From: Bordetella parapertussis
GTDB taxonomy: Bacteria; Pseudomonadota; Gammaproteobacteria; Burkholderiales; SG8-41
Assembly (NCBI GenBank): GCA_945906815.1
Contig: CAMDRT010000006.1
Coordinates: forward strand, 62,001 to 126,000
Reading direction: 5' to 3'
Length of the DNA stretch: 64,000 bases
The stretch's first letter is position 1; the number at the start of each line of letters is the position of its first letter. Below are positions 1 to 7,718 of the stretch, in pieces. Under the pieces are notes generated by a model. It was not told where the DNA came from, did no database searches, and saw nothing but the letters and a program-made list of their open reading frames with translations. The translations under genes and the position numbers were made by a program.

Positions 1-1
1 T

Positions 2-346
2 GCCGCGCTGGCCACGACAACGTGGAGCGTGCGCGCCGCAGCCCACATCATCGTGCAGCAATCGCCGCTGGCGGGTTTCCAGTTCTACGACGGCAAGGCG
101 CTGTGGGATGAAATGAAACTGGGCGATGCGCTGACGCTGGTGCGCGAACGCGACAATCCGCATGACGCCAATGCGGTGCGCATCGAATGGCAAGGCAGCC
201 GGCTCGGTTACCTACCGCGCCGCGAAAACGCCGATGTCGCGCGGCAGATGGATCGCGGTGCAGCGGTCAAGGCGCGCATCGTCAAACTCACGCAGGCGCG
301 CAATCCCTGGCAGCGCGTCCTGTTTGAAGTCTACGTTGATCTGTAG
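2..346 (+). CDS. HIRAN-domain protein, 5' end outside window
   Basis: The reading frame is open to the left edge, so the true start probably lies outside the window. An in-frame GTG at 29 would give 105 residues. The visible N-terminus is alanine- and threonine-rich and runs into VRAAAHIIVQQSPLAGFQFY, which looks like the end of a signal peptide followed by the mature protein. The rest fits a stand-alone HIRAN domain: a hydrophobic strand, a charged ERDNPHDANAVRIEW segment, then LGYLPRRENADVA. HIRAN domains in helicase fusions bind DNA ends; the role of short free-standing versions is not established. It ends 10 bases before the rRNA methyltransferase gene. The family call is fairly sure; the exported location is inference. 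Confidence 0.7.
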   Translation, partial: AALATTTWSVRAAAHIIVQQSPLAGFQFYDGKALWDEMKLGDALTLVRERDNPHDANAVRIEWQGSRLGYLPRRENADVARQMDRGAAVKARIVKLTQARNPWQRVLFEVYVDL

Positions 347-356
347 TGAATCGACG

Positions 357-1547
357 TTGAGCAAAGACACGCAATTTTTCGCGAGTTGTCCGCGCGGCCT
401 CGAACCGGTGCTCGCCAGGGAACTCACGGCGCTTGCGGCTGCGGGCGTCAGGGCGGTCGATGGCGGGGTGCATTTTTCAGGTGCGTTTGCGCTGGGTTAT
501 GCCGTCAATCTACACAGCCGCGTGGCCAGCCGTGTGCTGTGGCGCGTGGGTCAGGCGCGCTATCGTTCGGATCGTTCGGATCAGGATATCTACGAGGCCA
601 CGCGTGCGCTCGACTGGCCCGCATGGTTCAGCGTGGCATGCACGTTGCGCGTGAACGTATCGGCGATCAAGGCGCCGGTGAAAAGCCTCGATTTCATCAC
701 GCTGCGTATCAAGGATGCGATCTGCGATGTGTTTCGCGTGCGCGGCGGCCAGCGGCCGAGCATCGATACCCACGCACCGGATGTGCGCGTGCATGCCTTT
801 CTTACCGCCGCTGATCTCACCTTGTATCTCGACCTGTCGGGCGAACCACTGTTCAAGCGCGGCTACCGGCGCGAGGCAGGTGCAGCGCCGCTGCGTGAAA
901 ATCTCGCGGCGGGCATGCTGGCGTTGGCGGGCTGGACGCCGGATACCGTGCTGCTGGATCCGCTGTGCGGCAGCGGTACTATTTTGTGTGAAGCGGCGCT
1001 GATCGCAGCCCGCCGTGCGCCCGGCATCGGCCGTGCGTTCGCCTTCGAGAAGCTATTGAATTTTGATGCCCGCGCCTGGAATGTGCTGCGCGACCAGGCC
1101 AAGGCCGCTGAAATCAACCCCGGCACAGTAACTATTTATGGCTCCGATCTGCGGGGCGATGCGCTGCAGATGACACGCGCTAATCTCGACGAGCTGGCGT
1201 TGAGCGGCAGCGTTGCGCTCAAGCAAGCCAACGTGTTTGAAATGCCCGCGCCCGCGCTAGCGGGTATGTCCGGCGGCATAATCGTCACCAATCCGCCCTA
1301 CGGCGTGCGCATGGAAGAGCGCGACGAACTGGCGGCGTTTTATCCCAAACTGGGCGATGCGCTGAAGCAAAAATTCAGCGGTTGGACGGCGTATTTATTG
1401 TCGGCGGATATGCAACTGGCAAAAAAAATAGGCCTCGCCGCATCCAAACGCACACCGCTTTTTAACGGCGCGCTGGAATGCCGTTTGTTCGAATACAAAC
1501 TGGTGGCGGGCACGATGCGGCGGGTGAAGCCGGCACCGGCCGTTTAA
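357..1547 (+). CDS. rlmL: RlmL-type 23S rRNA (guanine-N2) methyltransferase
   Basis: This is a class I SAM-dependent RNA methyltransferase of about 396 residues. The N-terminal half is a THUMP-type RNA-binding region. The C-terminal half has the SAM-binding motif DPLCGSGT and the catalytic TNPPYG motif typical of N2-guanine methylation. It matches the RlmL half of E. coli RlmKL and lacks the second (RlmK) methyltransferase domain, as is common outside enterics. A TTG at 357 (SKDTQFFASCPRG follows) is the best start, because no ATG or GTG gives a sensible N-terminus and upstream starts would overlap the HIRAN gene. It converges on pilU with a 13-base gap. Confidence 0.88.
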   Translation: MSKDTQFFASCPRGLEPVLARELTALAAAGVRAVDGGVHFSGAFALGYAVNLHSRVASRVLWRVGQARYRSDRSDQDIYEATRALDWPAWFSVACTLRVNVSAIKAPVKSLDFITLRIKDAICDVFRVRGGQRPSIDTHAPDVRVHAFLTAADLTLYLDLSGEPLFKRGYRREAGAAPLRENLAAGMLALAGWTPDTVLLDPLCGSGTILCEAALIAARRAPGIGRAFAFEKLLNFDARAWNVLRDQAKAAEINPGTVTIYGSDLRGDALQMTRANLDELALSGSVALKQANVFEMPAPALAGMSGGIIVTNPPYGVRMEERDELAAFYPKLGDALKQKFSGWTAYLLSADMQLAKKIGLAASKRTPLFNGALECRLFEYKLVAGTMRRVKPAPAV

Positions 1548-1560
1548 GCCGGCGTCGCGA

Positions 1561-2697
1561 TCAGGTCAGCTGCAAATGATCGATGCCGGTCATGATGTCC
1601 TTGTCTTTGGCTTCCCTGCCCTGAAGCTTGATCGACAGCCGTAATTCGTTGAGCGAGTCGGCATTGCGCAGCGCATCCTCGTAACTGACCACTCCCGCTT
1701 CATACAAATCGAACAGCGCCTGGTCGAAAGTTTGCATCCCCAGTTCGCGCGATTTTTTCATGATCTCTTTGATCTCGTGCACGTCACCTTTGAAAATAAG
1801 ATCCGAGATCAGTGGCGTATTGAGCAGGATTTCAACGGCTGCCGCGCGCCCTTTGCCATCGCGCCTGGGCAGCAGGCGCTGTGAAACAATGCCGCGAATG
1901 TTGAGCGACAAATCCATCAGCAGTTGATGTTTGCGCTCTTCGGGGAAAAAGTTAATGATGCGATCCAGCGCCTGGTTGGCGCTGTTCGCATGCAAGGTCG
2001 CCATGCACAAGTGCCCGGTTTCGGCAAACGCGATCGCGTAGTCCATGGTTTCGCGATCCCGAATCTCGCCGATCAGTATCACATCGGGCGCCTGACGCAG
2101 CGTGTTGCGCAGTGCGGCGTGCCAGGAGTCGGTATCCACGCCCACTTCACGCTGCGTGATGACACAGTTCCTGTGCTCATGCACGAATTCAATCGGATCT
2201 TCGATGGTGATGATATGGCCGTAGGAGTGTTCGTTGCGGTGGCCGATCATCGCTGCCAGCGAAGTCGATTTGCCGGAACCGGTGCCGCCAGCCATGATTA
2301 ACAGCCCGCGTTTGGCCATCACCACATCTTTGAGCACCGGCGGTAATCCCAGATCCTCGAAATCCGGGATTTTGGCGACGATGGTACGCAGCACCATGCC
2401 TATCCGTGCCTGCTGCACAAAAGCGCTGACGCGAAAACGGCCGATGCCGCCGGGGTTGATGGCGAAGTTGCATTCTTTGGTGGATTCAAACTCCGCCGCC
2501 TGTTTGTCGTTCATCATCGCCGCCGCGAGCTCAGCGGTGTGCTGCGGCGTGAGCGGCTGATCGGCAACCGGGGTCATCTTGCCGTCCAGTTTGATCGCCG
2601 GCGGAAAACCGGCGGTGATAAAAAGGTCGGAGGCCTTTTTCGCGACCATCGCCCGCAGCAGGTCGTGCATGAATTTGACGCCGGTGTCTCTATCCAT
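1561..2697 (-). CDS. pilU: Type IV pilus retraction ATPase PilU
   Basis: PilU is a PilT-like hexameric ATPase that supports pilus depolymerisation at the inner membrane. The 378 residues include the Walker A motif GGTGSGKST, the Asp box ITIEDPIEFVHEH, the Walker B region DVILIGEIRD and the His box ATLHANSA. It has the long C-terminal tail after the ATPase core (ending ITGIDHLQLT-like) that separates PilU from PilT. It lies 42 bases downstream of pilT on the same strand, the usual pilT-pilU pair. Confidence 0.95.
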   Translation of the reverse strand: MDRDTGVKFMHDLLRAMVAKKASDLFITAGFPPAIKLDGKMTPVADQPLTPQHTAELAAAMMNDKQAAEFESTKECNFAINPGGIGRFRVSAFVQQARIGMVLRTIVAKIPDFEDLGLPPVLKDVVMAKRGLLIMAGGTGSGKSTSLAAMIGHRNEHSYGHIITIEDPIEFVHEHRNCVITQREVGVDTDSWHAALRNTLRQAPDVILIGEIRDRETMDYAIAFAETGHLCMATLHANSANQALDRIINFFPEERKHQLLMDLSLNIRGIVSQRLLPRRDGKGRAAAVEILLNTPLISDLIFKGDVHEIKEIMKKSRELGMQTFDQALFDLYEAGVVSYEDALRNADSLNELRLSIKLQGREAKDKDIMTGIDHLQLT

Positions 2698-2739
2698 CCC
2701 GATGCTCCCGCCGCTGCTGCGGCACGTGAATAGTCGGAT

Positions 2740-3780
2740 TTACAGAAAATGGTCCTTGTTCGCGGCCTTGCCGCGCGCCTCTTCCTTGCTGACGATGTTG
2801 CGTTTGACCAGGTCCTGCAGATTTTGATCGAGTGTCTGCATGCCGAGCTGGGCACCGGTCTGGATTGCCGAGTACATCTGTGCGATCTTGCCCTCGCGGA
2901 TGAGGTTGCGAATCGCCGGCGTGCCCACCATGATTTCGTGCGCGGCGACACGGCTGTTGCCGTCCTTGGTCTTGAGCAGGGTCTGCGAAATCACCGCGCG
3001 CAGCGACTCCGACAACATCGCGCGCATCATTTCTTTTTCTTCGGCCGGGAACACGTCGATAATACGGTCGATGGTTTTGGCGGCCGAACTCGTATGCAGG
3101 GTGCCAAACACCAAATGGCCGGTTTCCGCCGCGGTCATCGCGAGGCGGATGGTTTCCAGGTCGCGCAGCTCGCCGACCAGAATAATGTCGGGGTCCTCAC
3201 GCAGCGCCGAGCGCAGCGCGTTGGAAAACGACAGTGTGTGCGGGCCGACTTCGCGCTGGTTGATCAGGCATTTTTTGGATTCGTGCACGAATTCGATGGG
3301 GTCTTCCACCGTCAGTATGTGGCCAAATTCGTTTTCATTGATGTGATTCACCATCGCCGCCAACGTGGTTGATTTTCCCGATCCGGTGGGACCGGTGACC
3401 AGCACCACACCGCGCGGCTGATCGGCGATATCGATGAAAACCTTGGGCGCCTTTAAATCCTCCAGCGACAATACCTTGGACGGAATGGTACGGAACACGC
3501 CGCCCGCGCCGCGGTTTTGCACAAACGCATTGACGCGAAAGCGCGCGAGATTGGGTATTTCGAAGGAAAAATCGCAATCCAGATTTTCTTCGTAGAATTT
3601 TCGCTGACCATCGTTCATGATGTCATAAATCATCGCATGAACGTCTTTGTGCTCGAGCGGGGGCAGGTTGATGCGGCGGATGTCGCCTTGCACGCGTATC
3701 ATCGGCGGCAGCCCCGACGACAAATGCAGGTCAGAGGCTTTGTTCTTGACTACAAAGGCCAGCAGCTCCGCGATGTCCAT
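2740..3780 (-). CDS. pilT: Type IV pilus twitching motility ATPase PilT
   Basis: This is the retraction motor of type IV pili, about 346 residues from an ATG at 3780 (MDIAELLAFVVKNKASDLHL). That start is preceded by GGGGAAATTATA, a plausible ribosome site; longer upstream starts would add a non-homologous leader. Visible motifs are Walker A GPTGSGKST, LTVEDPIEFVHE, Walker B DIILVGELRD and the His box GTLHTSSA. The C-terminal AIRNLIREGK helix, important for retraction in PilT, is present. It is divergent from yggS across a 119-base spacer, where promoters for both would sit. Confidence 0.97.
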   Translation of the reverse strand: MDIAELLAFVVKNKASDLHLSSGLPPMIRVQGDIRRINLPPLEHKDVHAMIYDIMNDGQRKFYEENLDCDFSFEIPNLARFRVNAFVQNRGAGGVFRTIPSKVLSLEDLKAPKVFIDIADQPRGVVLVTGPTGSGKSTTLAAMVNHINENEFGHILTVEDPIEFVHESKKCLINQREVGPHTLSFSNALRSALREDPDIILVGELRDLETIRLAMTAAETGHLVFGTLHTSSAAKTIDRIIDVFPAEEKEMMRAMLSESLRAVISQTLLKTKDGNSRVAAHEIMVGTPAIRNLIREGKIAQMYSAIQTGAQLGMQTLDQNLQDLVKRNIVSKEEARGKAANKDHFL

Positions 3781-3899
3781 TATAATTTCCCCGGTAAGCT
3801 CGGTTCTGAAGTCCAGTCGCTGATGCGCATGCAGGATGCGGCGTGGCATTCCAAGGTTTTATTCTACGCCATTCCCGATAGCGCCCGCAGGGGTAAATT

Positions 3900-4583
3900 A
3901 TGTCCACAATTGCCGCCAACTTGCAAGGCGTGAAGTCCCGCATCGCCGCTGCTGCAAACGCCGCGGGGCGTGCGCCGGACGCGGTAACGCTGCTCGCGGT
4001 GAGCAAGACGGTTGCGGCAAGCACGCTGCGTGTATGTGCTGCTGCCGGGCAGCGCGCGTTTGGCGAAAATTATCTGCAGGAAGCGCTAGATAAAATCGGG
4101 CTGCTGAGTACGCTGGGGCTCGAGTGGCATTTTATCGGCCCCCTGCAGAGCAACAAGACACGGCTAATCGCGGAAAACTTTCAGTGGGTGCACAGCGTTG
4201 AACGCGTACGCATCGCGGCACGGCTAAACGCTGCGCGACCCGCCCACCTGCCGCCGCTGCAGGTGTGCATCCAAGTCAATGTCAGTGGCGAAGTCAGCAA
4301 ATCAGGTATAGCACCGGGTGCCGAAGTGGCGCTGGCAGCGGCGATACGCGCGATGCCCCGGCTGAGCTTGCGCGGCCTGATGGCCATACCCGAACCCACA
4401 CCTGACAGCGCGCTGCGCCGCCAGCGCTACGCGTTTTTACGTCAGCTGCAGGACACGCTGATCGCGCTGGGGCATCCGCTGGATACGCTGTCTATGGGCA
4501 TGTCGGAAGATCTCGAAGAGGCCATTGCCGAGGGCGCCACCATGGTGCGTGTAGGCAGCGCCGTGTTCGGCGCGAGGGCGTAA
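3900..4583 (+). CDS. yggS: YggS family pyridoxal phosphate homeostasis protein
   Basis: This cytosolic PLP-binding protein (YBL036C/PLPBP family) buffers pyridoxal phosphate. It has 227 residues and an alanine-racemase-like barrel. Family motifs seen are LLAVSKTV (PLP lysine), FGENYLQEA, WHFIGPLQSNKT, QVNVSGEVSKSG and the C-terminal MSEDLEEAIAEGATMVRVGSAVFG. It is followed by proC and yggT, the classic neighbourhood, and it is divergent from pilT. Its stop codon directly abuts an inverted heptad repeat. Confidence 0.95.
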   Translation: MSTIAANLQGVKSRIAAAANAAGRAPDAVTLLAVSKTVAASTLRVCAAAGQRAFGENYLQEALDKIGLLSTLGLEWHFIGPLQSNKTRLIAENFQWVHSVERVRIAARLNAARPAHLPPLQVCIQVNVSGEVSKSGIAPGAEVALAAAIRAMPRLSLRGLMAIPEPTPDSALRRQRYAFLRQLQDTLIALGHPLDTLSMGMSEDLEEAIAEGATMVRVGSAVFGARA

Positions 4584-4694
4584 GGGCAGTGAACAGTTAA
4601 CAGTGAACAGTGAAAAGTGAACAGCAACCCCTGTTAGCGCGTTACCATAGCGCCACTGTTCACCGTTCACTTTTTACTGCTCACTGCCCTTACA
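4584..4694. repeat. Inverted heptad-repeat element between yggS and proC
   Basis: Left arm: after GGG come units of the form CAGTGAA, CAGTTAA, CAGTGAA, CAGTGAA, AAGTGAA (about 4587-4625). Right arm at 4656-4693 is its imperfect reverse complement. The outermost bases pair precisely: TAAGGGCAGTGA, including the yggS stop, against TCACTGCCCTTA. The centre contains GCGTTACC. The element fills the whole spacer and stops three bases before the proC ATG. Confidence 0.8.
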
Positions 4695-4696
4695 TC

Positions 4697-5509
4697 ATGA
4701 ACTTAACCTTCATCGGCGGCGGCAATATGGCCAGCGCCATTATTGGCGGCTTGTTACAGCGGGGCTGGCAGCGCGACAACCTGCGCGTGGTCGAAATAGC
4801 GCCGGCCGCGCGCGAAAAGCTGCAACAGGACTTCGGCATTCAAACCTTCAGCGGCGTGAGCGCCGAAGCGATGCAAGCGGACTGCGTGTTGCTCGCCATC
4901 AAGCCGCAGCACATGCGCGAGGCTGCCGCGCAACTCGCGCCGCTGATCCGCAACGCGCTGGTGATCAGTATCGCCGCGGGCATACGCGGCGCCGATCTGT
5001 CACGCTGGCTTAACGGCCATCAACGTATTGTGCGCGTCATGCCCAACACCCCAGCGCTGGTGCTCGCCGGCATCTCCGGTCTCTACGCCATGCCGGGGGT
5101 TTTGGCTGAAGATCGCGTGCGCGTTGAAAACATCATGGGTGCGGTGGGCGAAAGCGTGTGGGTCGAGCGCGAGCAGGATATCGATGCGGTAACGGCAGTG
5201 TCGGGCAGCGGCCCCGCCTACGTATTTTATTTTATCGAAGCACTGGAGCTGGCTGCACGCGAGCTGGGTTTGAGCCCGGCGACGGCGCGCCAGTTGGCGC
5301 TAGGCACGTTTAGCGGCGCGGCGAAACTGGCCGCGCATAGCAGCGAAGACACCGCCACCTTGCGCGCACGCGTCACCTCCAAAGGCGGCACCACAGAACG
5401 CGCGCTGGCATCGATGGCCGACGATGCGCTCCAAGCCGCCATTGTGCGCGCGGTGAAAGCCGCCGCCGAACGCTCGCGCGAACTGGGTGTAGAGTTGGGG
5501 CAAGGCTGA
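4697..5509 (+). CDS. proC: Pyrroline-5-carboxylate reductase
   Basis: ProC makes proline from 1-pyrroline-5-carboxylate with NAD(P)H. The 270-residue product starts MNLTFIGGGNMASAIIGGLL, an N-terminal dinucleotide-binding fold (GGGNMA). It carries the C-terminal signature near VTAVSGSGPAYVFYFIEALE and VTSKGGTTERAL. An in-frame upstream start at 4610 lies inside the repeat element and would add a non-homologous leader, so ATG 4697 is preferred. No Shine-Dalgarno sequence is visible, because the repeat ends immediately upstream. Confidence 0.96.
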   Translation: MNLTFIGGGNMASAIIGGLLQRGWQRDNLRVVEIAPAAREKLQQDFGIQTFSGVSAEAMQADCVLLAIKPQHMREAAAQLAPLIRNALVISIAAGIRGADLSRWLNGHQRIVRVMPNTPALVLAGISGLYAMPGVLAEDRVRVENIMGAVGESVWVEREQDIDAVTAVSGSGPAYVFYFIEALELAARELGLSPATARQLALGTFSGAAKLAAHSSEDTATLRARVTSKGGTTERALASMADDALQAAIVRAVKAAAERSRELGVELGQG

Positions 5510-5549
5510 TCGCGTAATCCATGTAACGAATTGTTTTTATTGAATTCTC

Positions 5550-6113
5550 ATGCTCAATAACGCGGCGATCTTCCTCATCCAGACCCTCTGCGAATTCTTC
5601 GCCGGGGTGTTGTTGCTGCGCTTCTGGATGCAGGCGAGCCGCAGCGCCTCGCGCAATCCGCTGTCGGCGTTCGTGCAGGCGCTGACCAACTTCGTGGTGT
5701 TGCCGGCGCGGCGCGTCATTCCCGGCTTGTGGGGGCACGATCTTGCGACGCTGGTGCTGGCTTGGCTGGTAGTGGTGGTTGAAGTGCTGCTGCTCCTTCT
5801 GCTCAGAGGCGTGGCGCCAGATGCGGTCGTAGCCACGGGCCTCTCGATGGCGCTGGTGCTGCTGCTGCGGCTGGCGATTTATCTGGCGATAGGCGCTATT
5901 TTTTTACAGGTTATATTGTCGTGGGTGAATGCGGCCAGTCCGCTGGCGCCAGTAGTTGCTGCGTTGACGCGCCCGCTGCTGCGGCCGCTTCAGCGTCTGG
6001 TGCCGCCGATCGGCATGGTTGATCTGTCGCCGCTGATTGCGCTGCTGCTTTTGCAGCTGCTGCTGATGGTGCCGCTGGCGTATCTGGAACGGTGGGTTAG
6101 CGGCGGATTCTGA
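5550..6113 (+). CDS. yggT: YggT family integral membrane protein
   Basis: This 187-residue inner-membrane protein has two copies of the YGGT repeat, each with a pair of hydrophobic helices. The first is around residues 5-30 and 60-85; the second around 100-125 and 155-180. Characteristic strings are FVQALTNFVVLPARRVIPG and the second-copy equivalent ASPLAPVVAALTRPLLRPL. Function is unknown; members have been linked to osmotic tolerance and division. It is downstream of proC by 40 bases, which include an AT-rich motif. Confidence 0.9.
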   Translation: MLNNAAIFLIQTLCEFFAGVLLLRFWMQASRSASRNPLSAFVQALTNFVVLPARRVIPGLWGHDLATLVLAWLVVVVEVLLLLLLRGVAPDAVVATGLSMALVLLLRLAIYLAIGAIFLQVILSWVNAASPLAPVVAALTRPLLRPLQRLVPPIGMVDLSPLIALLLLQLLLMVPLAYLERWVSGGF

Positions 6114-6131
6114 TTTTCCGTGGGTGTTATG

Positions 6132-7604
6132 TCACTCACGTGCCGTATTGTCACGTGCCGCTGGCGTGCTCTCGCGTTGCCCTTGCCGGCGCAAAATAAA
6201 TGCGCGTACCAGCAAACTGATCGCCATCCATAACCCCAGCATCGACAGCGGCACCACTACCGCCAGCGGCCACCATAACGCCACCGCCATCAGCACCAGC
6301 ATCACCATCGCAACCGCGGCCATGATGCCGGCCTCGGCCGGGCCCAGCACGCGGTGATTGGTCATGGCCGCGCCCACGGTGCGGCCGATGCGCAGCGCGC
6401 CCGCTGCTGCGCGCGAGGCGCTGCCACGAAAGCGTCCGCGCACATGCTGGCGGCGTAATGAAAGATGCACGCGGTTGCGCGTGGAGAGCCGGATTTCGGT
6501 GGCGTTGGCGAGGTCTTCCTCGTAGGTCGCTTCCATCAGCGCCGCGAAATTGTCATCCTCGATCGCGATATCGAGTTCGTAGTTGCCGATCCAACTAGCG
6601 ATATTGAGATTGGTCGATCCGACGCGCGCCCAGCGGCCATCGGCCACTGCGGTCTTGGCGTGCAGCATCGGGCCGTTCCATTCAAACACGCGGATGCCGG
6701 CCTCGAGCAGCGGACGGTATCCGGCGCGCGACAAGGTGGACACCGCGATGAAGTTGCTCGCCCCCGGCACCAGCAGGCGCACATCCACGCCGTCCAGCGC
6801 TGCGGCACGCAGCGCCTGCACGTACGGCGCAGTGCCGATGTAGTAAGCGTCGGTCAGCCACAGCGTGCGTTCCGCCATCGCCGCGACCAATTGATCGAGG
6901 CGATACAGGTTGGCGTAATTGGGCTGATTCGCCAGCACCCGCAAGGTGATGCCGCCAGTGCGCGGCATCGCTGCTGCCGCGGTCAATGCATCCTCCGGCA
7001 AGGGCGCACCAGCCGCCGCCCACACCTGCGCGAAGGCGCGTTCCACATCCGCCACCGCCGGCCCGGTGATCTCGATGCCGGTGTCGCGCCAGGGTGCAAT
7101 GCCTTGCGCGGCATCCCCTTCCCAGCGCGAATCTATGCACAGGCCCGACACAAAACCCACACGGCCATCCACCGCCATCATCTTGCGGTGATCGCGCTGC
7201 ATCCAGCCGAACGGGCTGCCTATCCACGGCGCGTTAAATACCCGCACTTCACCACCGGCCTCGCTTAAGCCCTGCAGCACAAGGTGAGAGCCCAGGCCGA
7301 GGCCGCCGAACCAGTCATAAATAACACGCACCTGAACACCGGCACGCGCGCGTTCGCTTAACGCAGCGGCAAAACGCCGGCCCGCGGCATCGTTGGCAAT
7401 GATGTAGTTCTCGAAGAAAATCGTGCGCTGCGCGCCTGCGATCGCCGCCAGCCAGGCCGGATAGTTTTCGCCCGCATCTTTTAACAACCGCACCTGATTG
7501 CCCGGCACCAGCGGCGCGCCCGCCGTGCGCGACAACGCCTGCTCCGCCAGCATCCGCAGCGGCGCAGTGGCGCGTGGATCATTACGGCGGTGGTCGCTGG
7601 TCAT
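6132..7604 (-). CDS. Phospholipase D family protein, cardiolipin synthase-like
   Basis: The 490-residue protein has two HKD motifs, HRKMMAVDG in the first half and HAKTAVADGRWARVGSTNLN in the second, the duplicated catalytic site of the phospholipase D superfamily. Bacterial members with this layout make cardiolipin from phosphatidylglycerol or phosphatidylethanolamine (ClsB type). Unlike ClsA, it lacks N-terminal membrane helices; instead a C-terminal hydrophobic hairpin is present at about residues 425-475. It converges on yggT with an 18-base gap. It follows rng on the same strand, separated by a heptad-repeat element. Confidence 0.85.
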   Translation of the reverse strand: MTSDHRRNDPRATAPLRMLAEQALSRTAGAPLVPGNQVRLLKDAGENYPAWLAAIAGAQRTIFFENYIIANDAAGRRFAAALSERARAGVQVRVIYDWFGGLGLGSHLVLQGLSEAGGEVRVFNAPWIGSPFGWMQRDHRKMMAVDGRVGFVSGLCIDSRWEGDAAQGIAPWRDTGIEITGPAVADVERAFAQVWAAAGAPLPEDALTAAAAMPRTGGITLRVLANQPNYANLYRLDQLVAAMAERTLWLTDAYYIGTAPYVQALRAAALDGVDVRLLVPGASNFIAVSTLSRAGYRPLLEAGIRVFEWNGPMLHAKTAVADGRWARVGSTNLNIASWIGNYELDIAIEDDNFAALMEATYEEDLANATEIRLSTRNRVHLSLRRQHVRGRFRGSASRAAAGALRIGRTVGAAMTNHRVLGPAEAGIMAAVAMVMLVLMAVALWWPLAVVVPLSMLGLWMAISLLVRAFILRRQGQRESTPAARDNTARE

Positions 7605-7636
7605 GGTTGGTCCCGAGGGCGTGGAGGGGAAAGGCC

Positions 7637-7718
7637 GTGAACGAGTGAACGGGTGAACGAGTGAACGGGTAACCTAATCGGTGGTCGCATTTTCTCGTTC
7701 ACCCGTTCACCCGTTCAC
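7637..7718. repeat. Inverted heptad-repeat element between rng and cls
   Basis: The left arm has four units of GTGAACG/GTGAACG-like heptamers (7637-7670) ending in GGGTAACC. The right arm CTCGTTCACCCGTTCACC plus one more unit (7694-7718) is the reverse complement. The core between the arms reads AATCGGTGG. The rng stop codon lies inside the last heptad of the right arm. Confidence 0.85.

Noticed and set aside
2749..3372. Long plus-strand open frame opposite pilT
   Set aside because: It mirrors the pilT reading frame in GC-rich DNA, has no family resemblance and no ribosome site.
6465..7268. 267-residue open frame opposite the phospholipase D gene
   Set aside because: His/Arg-rich shadow composition; the opposite strand has two clear HKD motifs.
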